From: JAVVHH01 sp964657565
GTDB taxonomy: Bacteria > Pseudomonadota > Alphaproteobacteria > Acetobacterales > Acetobacteraceae
NCBI GenBank assembly: GCA_964657565.1
Contig: CAZZVQ010000003.1
Span: 1-64,000 of the forward strand
Direction of reading: 5' to 3'
DNA length: 64,000 bases
Positions 16,780 through 25,549 of the stretch are shown here, one piece after another; within the stretch, counting starts at the first letter, position 1; each line of letters begins with the position of its first letter. Under the pieces are notes generated by a model. It had not been told where the DNA came from and ran no database searches. It saw only the letters and a program-made list of their open reading frames with translations. A program made the translations under genes and the position numbers.

Positions 16780-17092
16780 AGCCGAGCCCGGCGCTGACAC
16801 CACCTTAGGGGACGAACTAGTAGCCTCTCTCACCGAGGGTTTCGCGATCCTTCGCGGCGAGACGGCCCCAGCCCGTTATCATCCTGCGCCAGCCTCGGTC
16901 GACGTGCGCGCAATTCGGCAGAAGTTGGGGTTGAGCCAGGGTGCATTTGCGCAACGGTTCGGCTTCGGCGTGGCGACAGTTCGCGATTGGGAGCAGGGTC
17001 GGAGCCGGCCAGACCAGGCGGCGCGCTCCTATTTGCTCGTCATTGAGCGTGAGCCCAAAGCAGTTGAGCGGGCGCTGCATCAGGCCGCTTGA
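16766..17092 (+). CDS. HTH-type antitoxin (NadS/HigA2-like)
   Basis: 108 residues from the ATG at 16766 (MRVHKAEPGAD), which has an AGGAGAGAG ribosome site; upstream in-frame starts overlap the toxin more deeply. The C-terminal half is an XRE helix-turn-helix (AIRQKLGLSQGAFAQRFGF and ATVRDWEQGRSRPDQAARSYL), and VIEREPKAVERAL closes the domain. It neutralises the upstream RelE-type toxin and probably represses the pair. The stop overlaps the next ATG by one base (TGATG), so the Uma2 gene is coupled to it. Confidence 0.87.
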   Translation: MRVHKAEPGADTTLGDELVASLTEGFAILRGETAPARYHPAPASVDVRAIRQKLGLSQGAFAQRFGFGVATVRDWEQGRSRPDQAARSYLLVIEREPKAVERALHQAA

Positions 17093-17685
17093 TGAGCACT
17101 ACTGTTCGTGTCCCGCACCGCATGACTGTGGCAGAGTTCCAGGACTGGCAGCCGCCCGCCGATTTGGACCAACGCCGTTGGGAGCTCGTCGATGGCGAGC
17201 CGGTCTGCATGTCGCCGCCCAACATCGATCACGGGGCGATCCAGAACGAACTCGGGAGCCTTATCAGGAATTGGCTCACGGCTAATCGGCCGGATTGCCG
17301 TGTCGTCACCACACCCGGCGTCGTTCCGAGAATTCGATCCGACGTCAACGAGCGTATCCCCGATCTCGCCGTCACTTGCGGCCCGATCCGGCCGGCCCGC
17401 ACCCTCGACGACCCCATCCTGCTGATCGAAATCCTATCCCCGTCCAACGAAGCCAAGACACGTGCGAACGTGTGGGCCTATGCGTCGATCCCGAGTGTGC
17501 ACGAGATCGTCCTGATCTCCAGCACGTCGATTTCGGCTGAGATCTTCCGGCGTAACGGTGACAGCACCTGGCCGCCGGATCCGTTATTCCTTAGAGGCGG
17601 CGCCGAGTTGGGCCTCGAGAGCATCGGCATGGCCATTCCCCTCCAGGCGGCCTACCGGACCAGTAGTCTTGCTGCATCCAGGTAG
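17092..17685 (+). CDS. Uma2-family (DUF820) endonuclease-like protein
   Basis: 197 residues. The pattern MTVAEFQDW ... RWELVDGEPVCMSPPNIDHGAI, then IPDLAVTCG and LLIEILSPSNEAKTRANVWAYASIPSVHEIVLI matches the restriction-endonuclease-like Uma2/DUF820 fold, with the Asp of PDLAV and the Glu of IEILSP as the expected active-site acids. Biological roles of this family are largely unknown. The ATG overlaps the antitoxin stop, so it is in the same transcript. A Ser/Ala-rich tail ends the protein. Confidence 0.8.
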   Translation: MSTTVRVPHRMTVAEFQDWQPPADLDQRRWELVDGEPVCMSPPNIDHGAIQNELGSLIRNWLTANRPDCRVVTTPGVVPRIRSDVNERIPDLAVTCGPIRPARTLDDPILLIEILSPSNEAKTRANVWAYASIPSVHEIVLISSTSISAEIFRRNGDSTWPPDPLFLRGGAELGLESIGMAIPLQAAYRTSSLAASR

Positions 17686-17734
17686 GATGTCATGCAGACG
17701 ACGCTATGGGTGACGGAGCGGGAACTCCGGCAGT

Positions 17735-18121
17735 CTATGCTGGACGGTGGCAAACTGCTTCAATGTTGTGTCCGTCGGGATCGAGGACGAACGCTCCGTA
17801 GTAGCTTGCATGGTAGTGTGGTCGCAGCCCTGGAAAGCCGTTGTCGCGACCGCCAGCAGACAATCCCGATGCATGAAAACGATCGACTGCAGATCGGGTG
17901 TCGACCGTGAAAGCGATGTGCACGCCAATCACCCCAGTGGTTTTCGAACCGATCCAGAAGAATGCCTTGTTGTTGGCTCCATAGCCCGCGAAAGAGTCGC
18001 CCTCGGCATAGAGGCGCTCAATGCCGATCGACTTCAGGGTCTCATCGTAAAAAGCTTTCGATCGCTCGATATCGCTGACGCCTATGGTGACGTGATCTAT
18101 GGGAATGGGGAGAATCTCCAT
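17735..18121 (-). CDS. VOC-family (glyoxalase/bleomycin-resistance) protein
   Basis: A 128-residue single-domain protein with two beta-alpha-beta-beta-beta units: IDHVTIGVSDIERSKAFYDETL at the start and HASYYGAFVLDPDGHNIEAVCH at the end. His9 and the final Glu (NIEAV) are candidate metal ligands. Such proteins are dioxygenases, isomerases or drug-binding proteins; the substrate cannot be predicted. It lies convergent with the Uma2 gene and its start touches the beginning of the truncated DUF2442 frame on the other strand. Confidence 0.88.
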   Translation of the reverse strand: MEILPIPIDHVTIGVSDIERSKAFYDETLKSIGIERLYAEGDSFAGYGANNKAFFWIGSKTTGVIGVHIAFTVDTRSAVDRFHASGLSAGGRDNGFPGLRPHYHASYYGAFVLDPDGHNIEAVCHRPA

Positions 18122-18278
18122 GGTCGAGTTGACTGATGCCCAGATCGATGCCGCGCTGGAGCGTGGCCTTACAGCGCGACTGCATGAGCCACACGCCGCT
18201 GCTGCGCGCTATGATGCTGAGCCGGGGCGGCTAATCAAAGAGCAACATCCGACGAATCCAGCCGCTGGATCGCAATGA
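18120..18278 (+). pseudogene. Truncated DUF2442-type gene
   Basis: The frame starts MVELTDAQIDAALERGL and continues to about residue 38 (DAEPGRL) like the N terminus of DUF2442 proteins, which are usually 75-90 residues. After position 18233 the frame runs into the end of the opposite-strand glycosyltransferase gene and stops, so the conserved C-terminal part is missing. It looks like a 5' stump left by a rearrangement. The junction coincides with a 13-base sequence also found at 29981. Confidence 0.55.
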
Positions 18279-19422
18279 GCTCGTCGGCCAGGTCGTCGGC
18301 GTCGTTGTAGCCGAAGGTGCGGCCGTTCGGGGCCGTGCGGAGCTTCTCGCCGATGCCGCCGAGGTCCGAGCCGAGAATGATGCAGCCGGCCGCCTGCGCT
18401 TCCTCGATCACCAGCGGCGCGTTCTCCCACCAGAGCGACGGCACCACGATCACGTGGTTCTCGGCCATCAGCCGGACGACGTCGTCGTTGCGGTAGGCGC
18501 CCTTGAACGTCACGTTCGCCGGAAGGTCGGCCAAGGCCTTCTCGACCCGGTCCTTGAACGATTGCGGCTGGCTGGCGGATGAACCGTAGATGCGGAACGT
18601 GATGGGGTAGCCGCCGCGCTCGATCTTGCGCGCGGCGCGGATGAGGACCTCGAGGCCCTTGAGCGGGGAGAGCTGACCGAAGAAGGCCGCGCGCAGCGGC
18701 TGTCCGGCGGCGTGGCGCGGCGGCATCGCCGGCGGATGCGGCGGCAACATATTGGCCTGCACGCGGATCTTCTCGGGTGGCAGGCCCCACTCGATGTAGC
18801 GCCCGCGCAGGAACTCGCTCGGCGAGATGAACTCGTCGACCTCGCGTAGGAAGCGCTTCAGCCAGAGTTCGCGCAGCAGGAAGGCTTGCGGGCTGTGTTC
18901 GGGAAAGCAGCGATGGCATTTCTGCGGCGACGCGCCATAGCAGAGGTCGAGCGCCGGCCGGGTGACCATCTGGCCGAAATGGTGACAGATCAGCAGGTAT
19001 TCGTGCAGCGTCAGCACGATCTTCGCCTGCGGCGCATGCTGCCGGACGCAGAGCAGCGCCTCGATGCCGATGCCGAGATAATGGTGGAAATGCACCGTGT
19101 CGGGCTTGAGCCGCTGCAGCAGGGTGCCGAACTCGCGCGTGAACAATGGGTCGGGGTTGCTGAGCCGGAAACCGTCGAAGGCAGCACCCGTATACAGGAA
19201 TTCTTGGGCCCCGAACGGCTGCCCGAACCCCGGTTTCGTGCCCCGCGCAGCGCCGTTGGACGTGAGAAGCCAAGCCTCCATCGTCTCACTGTCGCGTGCC
19301 CGCCGGAACTGCTCATAGGCCGCGATCTCGGCGCCCCCTTGGCTCAGCCGCGGATGCGCGTGGCAGATCACGAGCAGCCGCTGCCGCGCCGTCGCCCGAC
19401 GCGTGCGCACCGGCTCAGCCAT
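18235..19422 (-). CDS. GT4-family glycosyltransferase
   Basis: 395 residues from the ATG at 19422 (MAEPVRTRRAT), which overlaps the stop of the upstream GT2 gene by 8 bases; the open frame extends further upstream without conserved sequence. GT-B features: SQGGAEIAAYEQFRRA near the N terminus, TVHFHHYLGIGIEALL, LTLHEYLLICHHFGQM, KCHRCFPEHSP, AAFFGQLSPLKGLEVLIRA, VPSLWWENAPLVIEEAQAAGCIIL (EX7E-like motif). Enzymes of this type transfer a sugar from a nucleotide donor in polysaccharide synthesis. It closely resembles the GT4 gene at 34028 in layout. The last 12 coding bases match part of the hairpin at 29981. Confidence 0.9.
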   Translation of the reverse strand: MAEPVRTRRATARQRLLVICHAHPRLSQGGAEIAAYEQFRRARDSETMEAWLLTSNGAARGTKPGFGQPFGAQEFLYTGAAFDGFRLSNPDPLFTREFGTLLQRLKPDTVHFHHYLGIGIEALLCVRQHAPQAKIVLTLHEYLLICHHFGQMVTRPALDLCYGASPQKCHRCFPEHSPQAFLLRELWLKRFLREVDEFISPSEFLRGRYIEWGLPPEKIRVQANMLPPHPPAMPPRHAAGQPLRAAFFGQLSPLKGLEVLIRAARKIERGGYPITFRIYGSSASQPQSFKDRVEKALADLPANVTFKGAYRNDDVVRLMAENHVIVVPSLWWENAPLVIEEAQAAGCIILGSDLGGIGEKLRTAPNGRTFGYNDADDLADELIAIQRLDSSDVAL

Positions 19423-21160
19423 CGATCTGCTTGCCCCAACGGCGGTTGAACCGCCACGCGTTGAACAGCGTCGCGTTCGCGCGCCAGGGCTGCTCCGCCC
19501 CCTGCGACTGCCGTTCGAGATGATAGAGCGTGACCGAACGATCCACCGCGCAGCCGAGCCCGGCCGCGCGTAACCGCTCGCAGAGATCCGCGTCCTCGAA
19601 ATCGCCGATGACATACCCCGGGTCGAGCGACGCCACCTCGGCTCGCCGCAGCACCATGCAGGCCCCGGTAATGGCCCGCACCGGGATCAGCCCGCTCGGC
19701 GGAGCGGGCCATCCGCCTTTGCCCGTGTGGATCGCGAAGAGCCAGTCGCCATGCGACCCGAGGCGCTCGTAGTGCATGCCTTCGTGCTGAACCGTCCCGT
19801 CCTCGAACAGCAGTCTCGGCCCGACGGCGCCAAGCTTCCGGTTCTTCTGTAACCGCGCCACCAGGGGCGCGAGCCAGGACAACCCCTCGCTGCCGCCCGG
19901 AAACACGTCGGAATTGAGCAGGCAGAGATACGTCCCGCGCGCCACCCCGAGCCCGACATTGTTCGCCCCGGCGTAGCCGAGGTTTTCGGCGACGAACAAC
20001 AGGCGGAACGGCAGTTGGAAGCGAGCCCAGCAGGAGAACGCCAGCCGCTCCGCCTCCTCCGTCAGCGCGGGATCGTCGAGCACGTAGATCAACTCGACCG
20101 CCGGGTCGGGCCGCTCGCAGAACAGCGCCTGCTGGTATTCCATGAAGTCGACCCGGCCATAGAGCGCGACCACCACGGAGATCAGCGGCGCGGCGGGGAG
20201 GACGCCGAAGACGCGGTCAGCGAAGTGCGGCGGTTTGGCAGCCCGGTGCATGTTCAAGCCATCGACGATCGGTCCCAGCACCGTGTCGAAGGCATGCTGG
20301 AGCCGGAGCGCCGGCGGGCGTGGGACGGACAGCAATTGCTTGATGACCCCCAGGCGCGGGCGATGGAGCACGCGGAGCGGCTTGTAGGCGATCCCGCCGT
20401 CGATGGTCTCGATCTCGAGATACTTCGCTTCGCCGATTTGCGGCGCAAAGGCCAGGAACCCGAGGCGGTCGTCCTCGAGGCCATATTGCTTGCCGAACTG
20501 CTGGAAGATGTCAGCGCGCGGGATCGGCAACCAGGCCTGCGGGTCCAGGCGCGCCCGATGCCGGACGCCGCAGACGGACAGCGCCGCGACCGACGCTCCC
20601 GTATCGACGAACCAGCCGATCAGCGCGAGCCCGTCCGGTGGCACATGCAGGGCCTGGTCGAGCTCGAAATGCACGGGGGGCCAGAGTGCCGGCAGCGTGT
20701 CGCGGCCGTCGAAGGGCGGGCGGGGGAGGTGGGCCAGGAGCGGGATGTCCTGCGCCCCGTGCGCGCGCCGGGCCCAGCTTCGGGCCATGGCGGCGATCAC
20801 CATGGCGCCGAGCGGCGTTTCGCGCGGGAGCAGCGGCAAACGCAGCCGAAGCGCCGGAATTTCGACGCCGTTCAAGCTGGCCTGCGGCAGGCTCGAGCCT
20901 TCCAGGATCGTGCAGAAGCCGATGAACTCGGGGGGTGCATCGTCGCGGTGAAAGAAGCAGGTGACGGCCTCGCCGGTGACGCTGCCCAGCGACAGCTCGG
21001 CATAGAGCCGTTCGTGGCCTTCCTGTTCCGCCCAGCGCAGCGGCGTCCAACCGAGCAGGATCCAGCCCTGCCCCGACGGCAGCCGGGCGGCAGCGTCGAT
21101 GGCTCCAGTGACAGGACGCAACCGGTTGCCAAGGCGGGGAGCGTTCGCTCGCTCGCTCAT
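19415..21160 (-). CDS. GT2-family glycosyltransferase with N-terminal extension
   Basis: 581 residues. The C-terminal half is a GT2 domain: LISVVVALYGRVDFMEYQ (about 300), VELIYVLDDPA, FVAENLGYAGANNVGLG, CLLNSDVFP (acidic metal site), AITGACMVLRRAEV and DFEDADLCERLRAAG. Residues 1-285 form a separate strand-rich domain of unknown function with many Trp residues, often found before GT2 domains in this group of bacteria. The gene sits 6 bases after the ChW-like gene and overlaps the GT4 gene downstream. It likely extends the same glycan. Confidence 0.88.
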   Translation of the reverse strand: MSERANAPRLGNRLRPVTGAIDAAARLPSGQGWILLGWTPLRWAEQEGHERLYAELSLGSVTGEAVTCFFHRDDAPPEFIGFCTILEGSSLPQASLNGVEIPALRLRLPLLPRETPLGAMVIAAMARSWARRAHGAQDIPLLAHLPRPPFDGRDTLPALWPPVHFELDQALHVPPDGLALIGWFVDTGASVAALSVCGVRHRARLDPQAWLPIPRADIFQQFGKQYGLEDDRLGFLAFAPQIGEAKYLEIETIDGGIAYKPLRVLHRPRLGVIKQLLSVPRPPALRLQHAFDTVLGPIVDGLNMHRAAKPPHFADRVFGVLPAAPLISVVVALYGRVDFMEYQQALFCERPDPAVELIYVLDDPALTEEAERLAFSCWARFQLPFRLLFVAENLGYAGANNVGLGVARGTYLCLLNSDVFPGGSEGLSWLAPLVARLQKNRKLGAVGPRLLFEDGTVQHEGMHYERLGSHGDWLFAIHTGKGGWPAPPSGLIPVRAITGACMVLRRAEVASLDPGYVIGDFEDADLCERLRAAGLGCAVDRSVTLYHLERQSQGAEQPWRANATLFNAWRFNRRWGKQIDG

Positions 21161-21166
21161 CGCCCG

Positions 21167-22039
21167 TCAGCTCGCGGCGGAGGGGCGCCGGGAGATCAAC
21201 GCCCCGACACGGCGGGCAGCGCGGCTGGTTCCCCCCGCTTTCGGCACCGGCGCTTCGACGATCTCGACCCGCAGGGCGATGACGGGCTGCAGCGGGTCCA
21301 GCGCGCAAAGTGCGCCGACCGGGAGCGTCTCCTGCACGGTGCCGTCGGCGTAGCGAAGGCTGACCGCGAGCATGCCGGCATGCTTGCGATTGCCGTCGCC
21401 GTTCACCCGTAGCCGCAGCCCCTGAATTGGGATCTGCAGGCCGCGCGTGCCGCAATATTCGCCGGCGGCGACCCATGGGGAGGTCCAGCCTTTGCCCAGC
21501 ACGGCCTGATATTGCAGGTCGGGCGCCTCGATGGTGGTCGGGGTCGCGATGGTGAAACCTTCGATCCAGAGACTGCCGGCCAGGTCGCCGACCCATTCTC
21601 CGAACTGGCCGCGGATGTCGCCGCGGTTGCGCACGTGGACGATGACGTCGGCGGCGCGATTGTCGACGGCCGCCGCCGCCGCGGCGACGGGCGGAGGTGC
21701 ATCCAGGCGCTGGATTTCGACTTTCGGCGGCGTGGCCCCCTTCGCGCGCGCCATGTTGTAGCTGGTCAGCAGAAGGCGGATCTGTGGCGCGTGCACCCGC
21801 AGGAGCAGAGCGTCGCCCACCCGCCGCAACCAAGGTTCGCCGGAGAGCCGGGCCAATTCGAGCGTATTGTCTTGCTCTCCCGGGGCGGCCGAGACGCCGA
21901 GGCCGGGCAGTTGCGCATCCGTCAAGCCGGGGGAGATGGCGACAACGTAGATGCAGTACGTGCCGCGGCGCAGCAGCAGGGTATGGGCGGCGACCTCTGC
22001 CGTCTCAACGGCCGAACTGCCTTCTACTTTTTCACTCAT
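21167..22039 (-). CDS. Protein with two ChW-like hydrophobic-W repeats
   Basis: 290 residues. Two segments fit the clostridial hydrophobic-W (ChW) pattern: VIVHVRNRGDIRGQFGEWVG...WIEGFTI (about residues 132-167) and LQYQAVLGKGWTSPWVAAG followed by GTRG and IQGLRLRV (about 175-213). The N-terminal 110 residues are strand-rich and carry no signal peptide; the C-terminal 75 residues contain ALDPLQPVIALRVEIVEAP. I do not know its function. ChW repeats are otherwise associated with cell-surface sugar or protein binding. It overlaps the upstream disrupted glycosyltransferase by 8 bases, in one leftward operon with the GT2 and GT4 genes. Confidence 0.7.
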   Translation of the reverse strand: MSEKVEGSSAVETAEVAAHTLLLRRGTYCIYVVAISPGLTDAQLPGLGVSAAPGEQDNTLELARLSGEPWLRRVGDALLLRVHAPQIRLLLTSYNMARAKGATPPKVEIQRLDAPPPVAAAAAAVDNRAADVIVHVRNRGDIRGQFGEWVGDLAGSLWIEGFTIATPTTIEAPDLQYQAVLGKGWTSPWVAAGEYCGTRGLQIPIQGLRLRVNGDGNRKHAGMLAVSLRYADGTVQETLPVGALCALDPLQPVIALRVEIVEAPVPKAGGTSRAARRVGALISRRPSAAS

Positions 22040-24106
22040 GCCAGAACGGTTTATCTTGCCTTAACCGAGGCAACAACGCCGCCGGCTTCATCATTGTTAG
22101 CCGATGGTGCTCAAGAATTTGTCGATTGATCTCGCGCGGTGACACGCCGAGCGGCAGCACGCTGCCGCCCGCAGCACGCACGCGTTCGGCCTGCGCGCCG
22201 ACGTCGAAGCAGAGGGTGGGCAAGCCGGCCTTGAGCAGGCCGGTGAGAGAGTAGCACCAGGGCTCCGGCCAGATCGACGGCAGGAAGCCGATGGTGGCGT
22301 GTTGGCGCGCGATCAGGCCGTCACGTTCCGCGTCCAGATAGGGACCGGTGACGAAGACGCCGGCCCCGATCAGGGCGGCGTCGTCGATCGTGTGCCCGAC
22401 GACGGTGAACCGGATCGGCAGGCCCCGGATGGCGGCGTCGCGGGCGCAGTCGAGCAGGATCTGGAAGCCTTTGTGCTCGTTGAGCGCGCCCACGACGCAG
22501 ACGTGAGCGAGGGCGGGGGTTAGTGGGGCGCGCGCCGGGTTGGCCCTCGTCTTGCTGGCTTCCCAGGGCCGGACCGTGATCGCGGTCGCGGGCATGTGTC
22601 GGCGGAAGCGGCGGCCGCCGGCGCCCGTACCAGCTCGGCCTGCGACAGCAATGCCGCCGATCGGCGCCGGAGCGCCGCGACCCCGGCCGGGGCGAACAGG
22701 TCCCGATGTTCGAACGATTCGACGCAGCGCTCGCACTGCGCCACGGGGGGTTCGCCGCAATAGGTTCCGTCGGCGCCGATGAGCGTGACGCGGGGGCAGA
22801 GCAGCGCGTAATCGTGCAGATACACGTCGTAGGGCAGGTCCAGCGACGCCGCGAGCTGCCAGATGAGGGCGTCGTGGCGGCGCGGCTGGTGAAATTCGAT
22901 CCGGGTCGGCGCGATCGTGCGCAACAGGTCGAGCAGGGCCGAGCGCTCGGACGGCAAGCGGAAAACCACCTCATCCGGCGTTGGGGCCGCGAGTTCGAGC
23001 CGGACCACGCCGGGCCGTTCCCGTTGCGACCGGAGCAGCAGGCCGGTCTTGCCGACCCGGCGCAGCGCAGCGAGACGGTGCTGCACAAGACGTTCGATAC
23101 CGCCGCCTTCGTCATGGGTGACGAGCAGCACGCATTCGCCGGACCGGCAGTGCTGCAGCAGGTCATCGTGGGTCGTTCCCGTCATCGCCCGCCTGGCGCT
23201 TACGGCGGCCCGATTACCGGGCGATGGTGGGGGCGCGAGCGGGATCGCACGGCCTGAACCAACTTCCTTGGCCTCGACCAGCGTCGCGCCGACGGGGACA
23301 GTCTGGTCAAAGGCCCACCGGCGCGCGAAGGGCTCGGTTTCAGTGGGCGCCATCAGCGTCAGATCCCGGATCACGATCTCGGTGGGGCGGCCGCGTTGGG
23401 CGATGGTGAGGGTCACGCCGGGCTGCCGCTCGGGATCGTGCGGAAACCGGACCCATCCGTGTACCCGGGTCGCGGTTCGGGTCAGCAGCGCTTCCGGTTG
23501 CAGGAATAGCTCCGGGCGTAACGGCGCTCCGAGCAGGGCAGGAGTGGCGCGGAGAAAGCCGCTGGCATCGGGCGGCAGCGACGCACTCCAGACTTGAGAC
23601 GCCTCCGGGACCCAATCGAGCGCGAGTTTTCGGCGGCCGAGCGCGACATCGATCGTTTGCGGCGAGCCGTGGGCGGTCCCGAACAGCAGCCGCCCCTTTC
23701 GCCATCCGAGCCATCCCTCCAGCCCGGCCCAAGCGGCGATCTCGTTCGCCAGGGCGGCAACCGGCGGCACGACGTCGAGGGCGACGGTCGTCAGCAGCCG
23801 GTGCAGTGTCGCTTGCGCCGCCCGGCGCGCGCCGTCGCGGCTCTGGGCGGCGGCGAGCGCGATCAGCACCGGGAAATCGGGATGGTGCTTGGCGGCCTGG
23901 GTGAGCAGTTCCGTTGCACGATCGTCGCCGGCTTTGGCCAAGGTGGCAGCAAACTCGAGAGCGGCGAGGGGGCGTCGCCCGGCCAGGCGCCAGGCCCGTT
24001 CCGCCCAGCGCGCGGCTTGCGTCCAATCGCCCTCGACGCCCGCGTCTTTGGCCCGGGCCCGGGCCACCTCAAACGCAGAGGGCAGATGCGACACGTCAGA
24101 TGTCAC
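22032..24106 (-). pseudogene. Frameshifted GT4-family glycosyltransferase
   Basis: One gene split over two frames. The first part (24106 to about 22610) has an N-terminal TPR-like helical section, a strand-rich middle and the start of a GT-B domain (CVLLVTHDEGGGIERLVQ, YDVYLHDYALLCPRVTLIG, PPVAQCERCVES). Near 22600-22625 a one-base change in a GGCGGCCGCCG run moves the frame, and the second part (to 22032) continues HVCVVGALNEHKGFQILL, STWPEP-like IWPEPWCYSLTGLLKAGLPTLCF. Joined, it would be about 690 residues. It may be a genuine disruption or a sequencing error in the GC-rich run. The start is a GTG inside a hairpin; a later start is possible. Confidence 0.7.
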
Positions 24107-24117
24107 ATCTGCCCTCT
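24077..24117 (-). terminator. Hairpin after the RTX gene
   Basis: A perfect 12-base inverted repeat, AGAGGGCAGATG with CATCTGCCCTCT, separated by 17 bases. It lies 30 bases after the RTX stop on the transcribed strand and overlaps the presumed GTG start of the next gene. There is no long T-run, so it may act as an attenuator or mRNA-stabilising structure rather than a strong terminator. Confidence 0.5.
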
Positions 24118-24146
24118 GGGGAAACGCTCGGCTGGATCGGAACCGG

Positions 24147-25307
24147 TCAGTTCAGGCTGTTGCGATCCAGGTTCGTCACGCCCGTCAGCACGATCTTGGT
24201 GCCGTCGCCGAGCGAGAGCGTGGTCGAGCCGCCGCTGACGGAGCGGCTATTGAAGACGTCGTCCGGGCTCGAACCCGTGCCGTAGCCGGTGACGACGAGC
24301 TTGTCGGTGCCGACCACGAAATCGCCGATCGACAGGTTGGTACTTGGCCCGGTGTAGGTGGCCAGGAAGTCGTATTCGTTGGCGCCGCCGCCGCCGAGCA
24401 CGGTCGCCGTGCCGGTTCCGGCGAAGATCGTGTCGTTGCCGGTGCCGGCGTCGATTTCGTCGCTGCCCGGACCGGCATAGAACTGGTTGTCGCCATCCGA
24501 GAGCGAGCCGATGAGGGTCTGGTTGCCGACGCCGGCATACAGCACGTCGCCGGCGCTATATTGCGCGAACAGCGTGCTCTCGCTGCCGCCACCGTACAGG
24601 GTGGTTGCGCCCGCACCGGCCAGCAACACGTTGTTGCCGGCGCTGCCGCCCGCGAACACGCCGCCGCCGGCGCCGCCGAAGAGGGTGACGCTGCCCGTGC
24701 CGCCATCGACGGTCGCATTGCCGGTGCCGCCGACGAAGGTCAGATTGCCCGAGCCGCCGTTGACGGTGACGTCGGCGGTCTGCGGCGCGATCGTGTCGTT
24801 GCCGCTGCCGGTGTTGACCGTGTCCGACCCCTGGCTGACGATGTAGTTGTTTCCGGAGCCCGTCGAGATCGCGTTGGCGCCGCCGCCTGCCGCGATGGTG
24901 TTGTCGCCGGACATGGCATTGATGGTGTCGTTGCCGGCGCCGGTCGTGAACTGCGAGCCGATGTCGGACGAGTCGGAGGTCGAGATGGTGTTGTCGCCGC
25001 CGCCGATGACCACCGTCGAGGATCCGCCGCCGGTCATATAGGTCGTGCCGCCCGTGCCCGCGATGACGGTCTGCCCAGTGCTGCCCGCGCCGACGAGTGT
25101 TACTGGCGCTGCCGAATCGACGGCCACGAGAGATGAGCCGCTCGGAATGGTGACCGGAGTCGTGTCCGTGGGGGACACGAAGAAGGGAGTGACTCCCGCC
25201 GCTGTCGCACCGCCGACGAGGCTCGTGGCGAGAGCCGAGGAACCGCTGTTATCAAAGGGGATGACGACGACGGGGCCACTGCCCGAACTGAGAGTCGTCT
25301 CCGACAT
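24147..25307 (-). CDS. RTX-type calcium-binding secreted protein
   Basis: 386 residues, low complexity, rich in Gly, Ser, Thr, Asn and Asp. Repeats of the GGxGxDxhx type are visible though degenerate: TTGAGNDTINAM, NTGSGNDTIAPQ, GPGSDEIDAGTGNDTIFAG. No N-terminal signal peptide; the C-terminal 60 residues (LSIGDFVVGTDKLVVTGYG ... VTNLDRNSLN) look like the secretion signal of type I substrates. It is likely exported by the ATPase and HlyD adaptor encoded at 27742-31459 and folds on calcium outside the cell. It may be a surface or matrix protein; no catalytic domain is present. Confidence 0.87.
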   Translation of the reverse strand: MSETTLSSGSGPVVVIPFDNSGSSALATSLVGGATAAGVTPFFVSPTDTTPVTIPSGSSLVAVDSAAPVTLVGAGSTGQTVIAGTGGTTYMTGGGSSTVVIGGGDNTISTSDSSDIGSQFTTGAGNDTINAMSGDNTIAAGGGANAISTGSGNNYIVSQGSDTVNTGSGNDTIAPQTADVTVNGGSGNLTFVGGTGNATVDGGTGSVTLFGGAGGGVFAGGSAGNNVLLAGAGATTLYGGGSESTLFAQYSAGDVLYAGVGNQTLIGSLSDGDNQFYAGPGSDEIDAGTGNDTIFAGTGTATVLGGGGANEYDFLATYTGPSTNLSIGDFVVGTDKLVVTGYGTGSSPDDVFNSRSVSGGSTTLSLGDGTKIVLTGVTNLDRNSLN

Positions 25308-25549
25308 CGAAACTGTTCCTTACTAAGCGATTAATTTTCTATTAATAATTATCACGCTTATGTGCAAGGGTTAATTCGCTACTGCAGCAAATTTCCAGCT
25401 ACAAGGGAGATAATTTCCCGTCAAGCGACAAAAAAGCAGAATTAAACCAGATTCTCTCTAGTTAATTCCGCGATCTGTCTCAATATAATAGATACTAATA
25501 ACAAATTGAGCTTAGCCTATTGGCCCAATATCCATTTATTGTTTACGCG
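25308..25549. other. AT-rich intergenic region upstream of the RTX gene
   Basis: About 240 bases, far more AT-rich than the genes around it (for example TTAATTTTCTATTAATAATT near 25330). It should hold the promoter of the leftward RTX gene and the end of the PEP-CTERM transcript. No open frame of note is present. I cannot assign -35 and -10 boxes with confidence. Confidence 0.5.

Noticed and set aside
20015..21412. Long rightward open frame of 465 codons
   Set aside because: It is antisense to the GT2 and ChW-like genes and has an unnatural Arg/Glu/Gln composition.
24147..25307. Repetitive DNA considered as a CRISPR or satellite array
   Set aside because: The repetition comes from Gly/Asp/Asn codons of RTX-type repeats; there are no equal spacers or identical direct repeats.
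25518..25530. Palindrome TATTGGCCCAATA downstream of the PEP-CTERM gene
   Set aside because: With one central base it cannot form a hairpin, and nothing shows that it is a protein-binding site.
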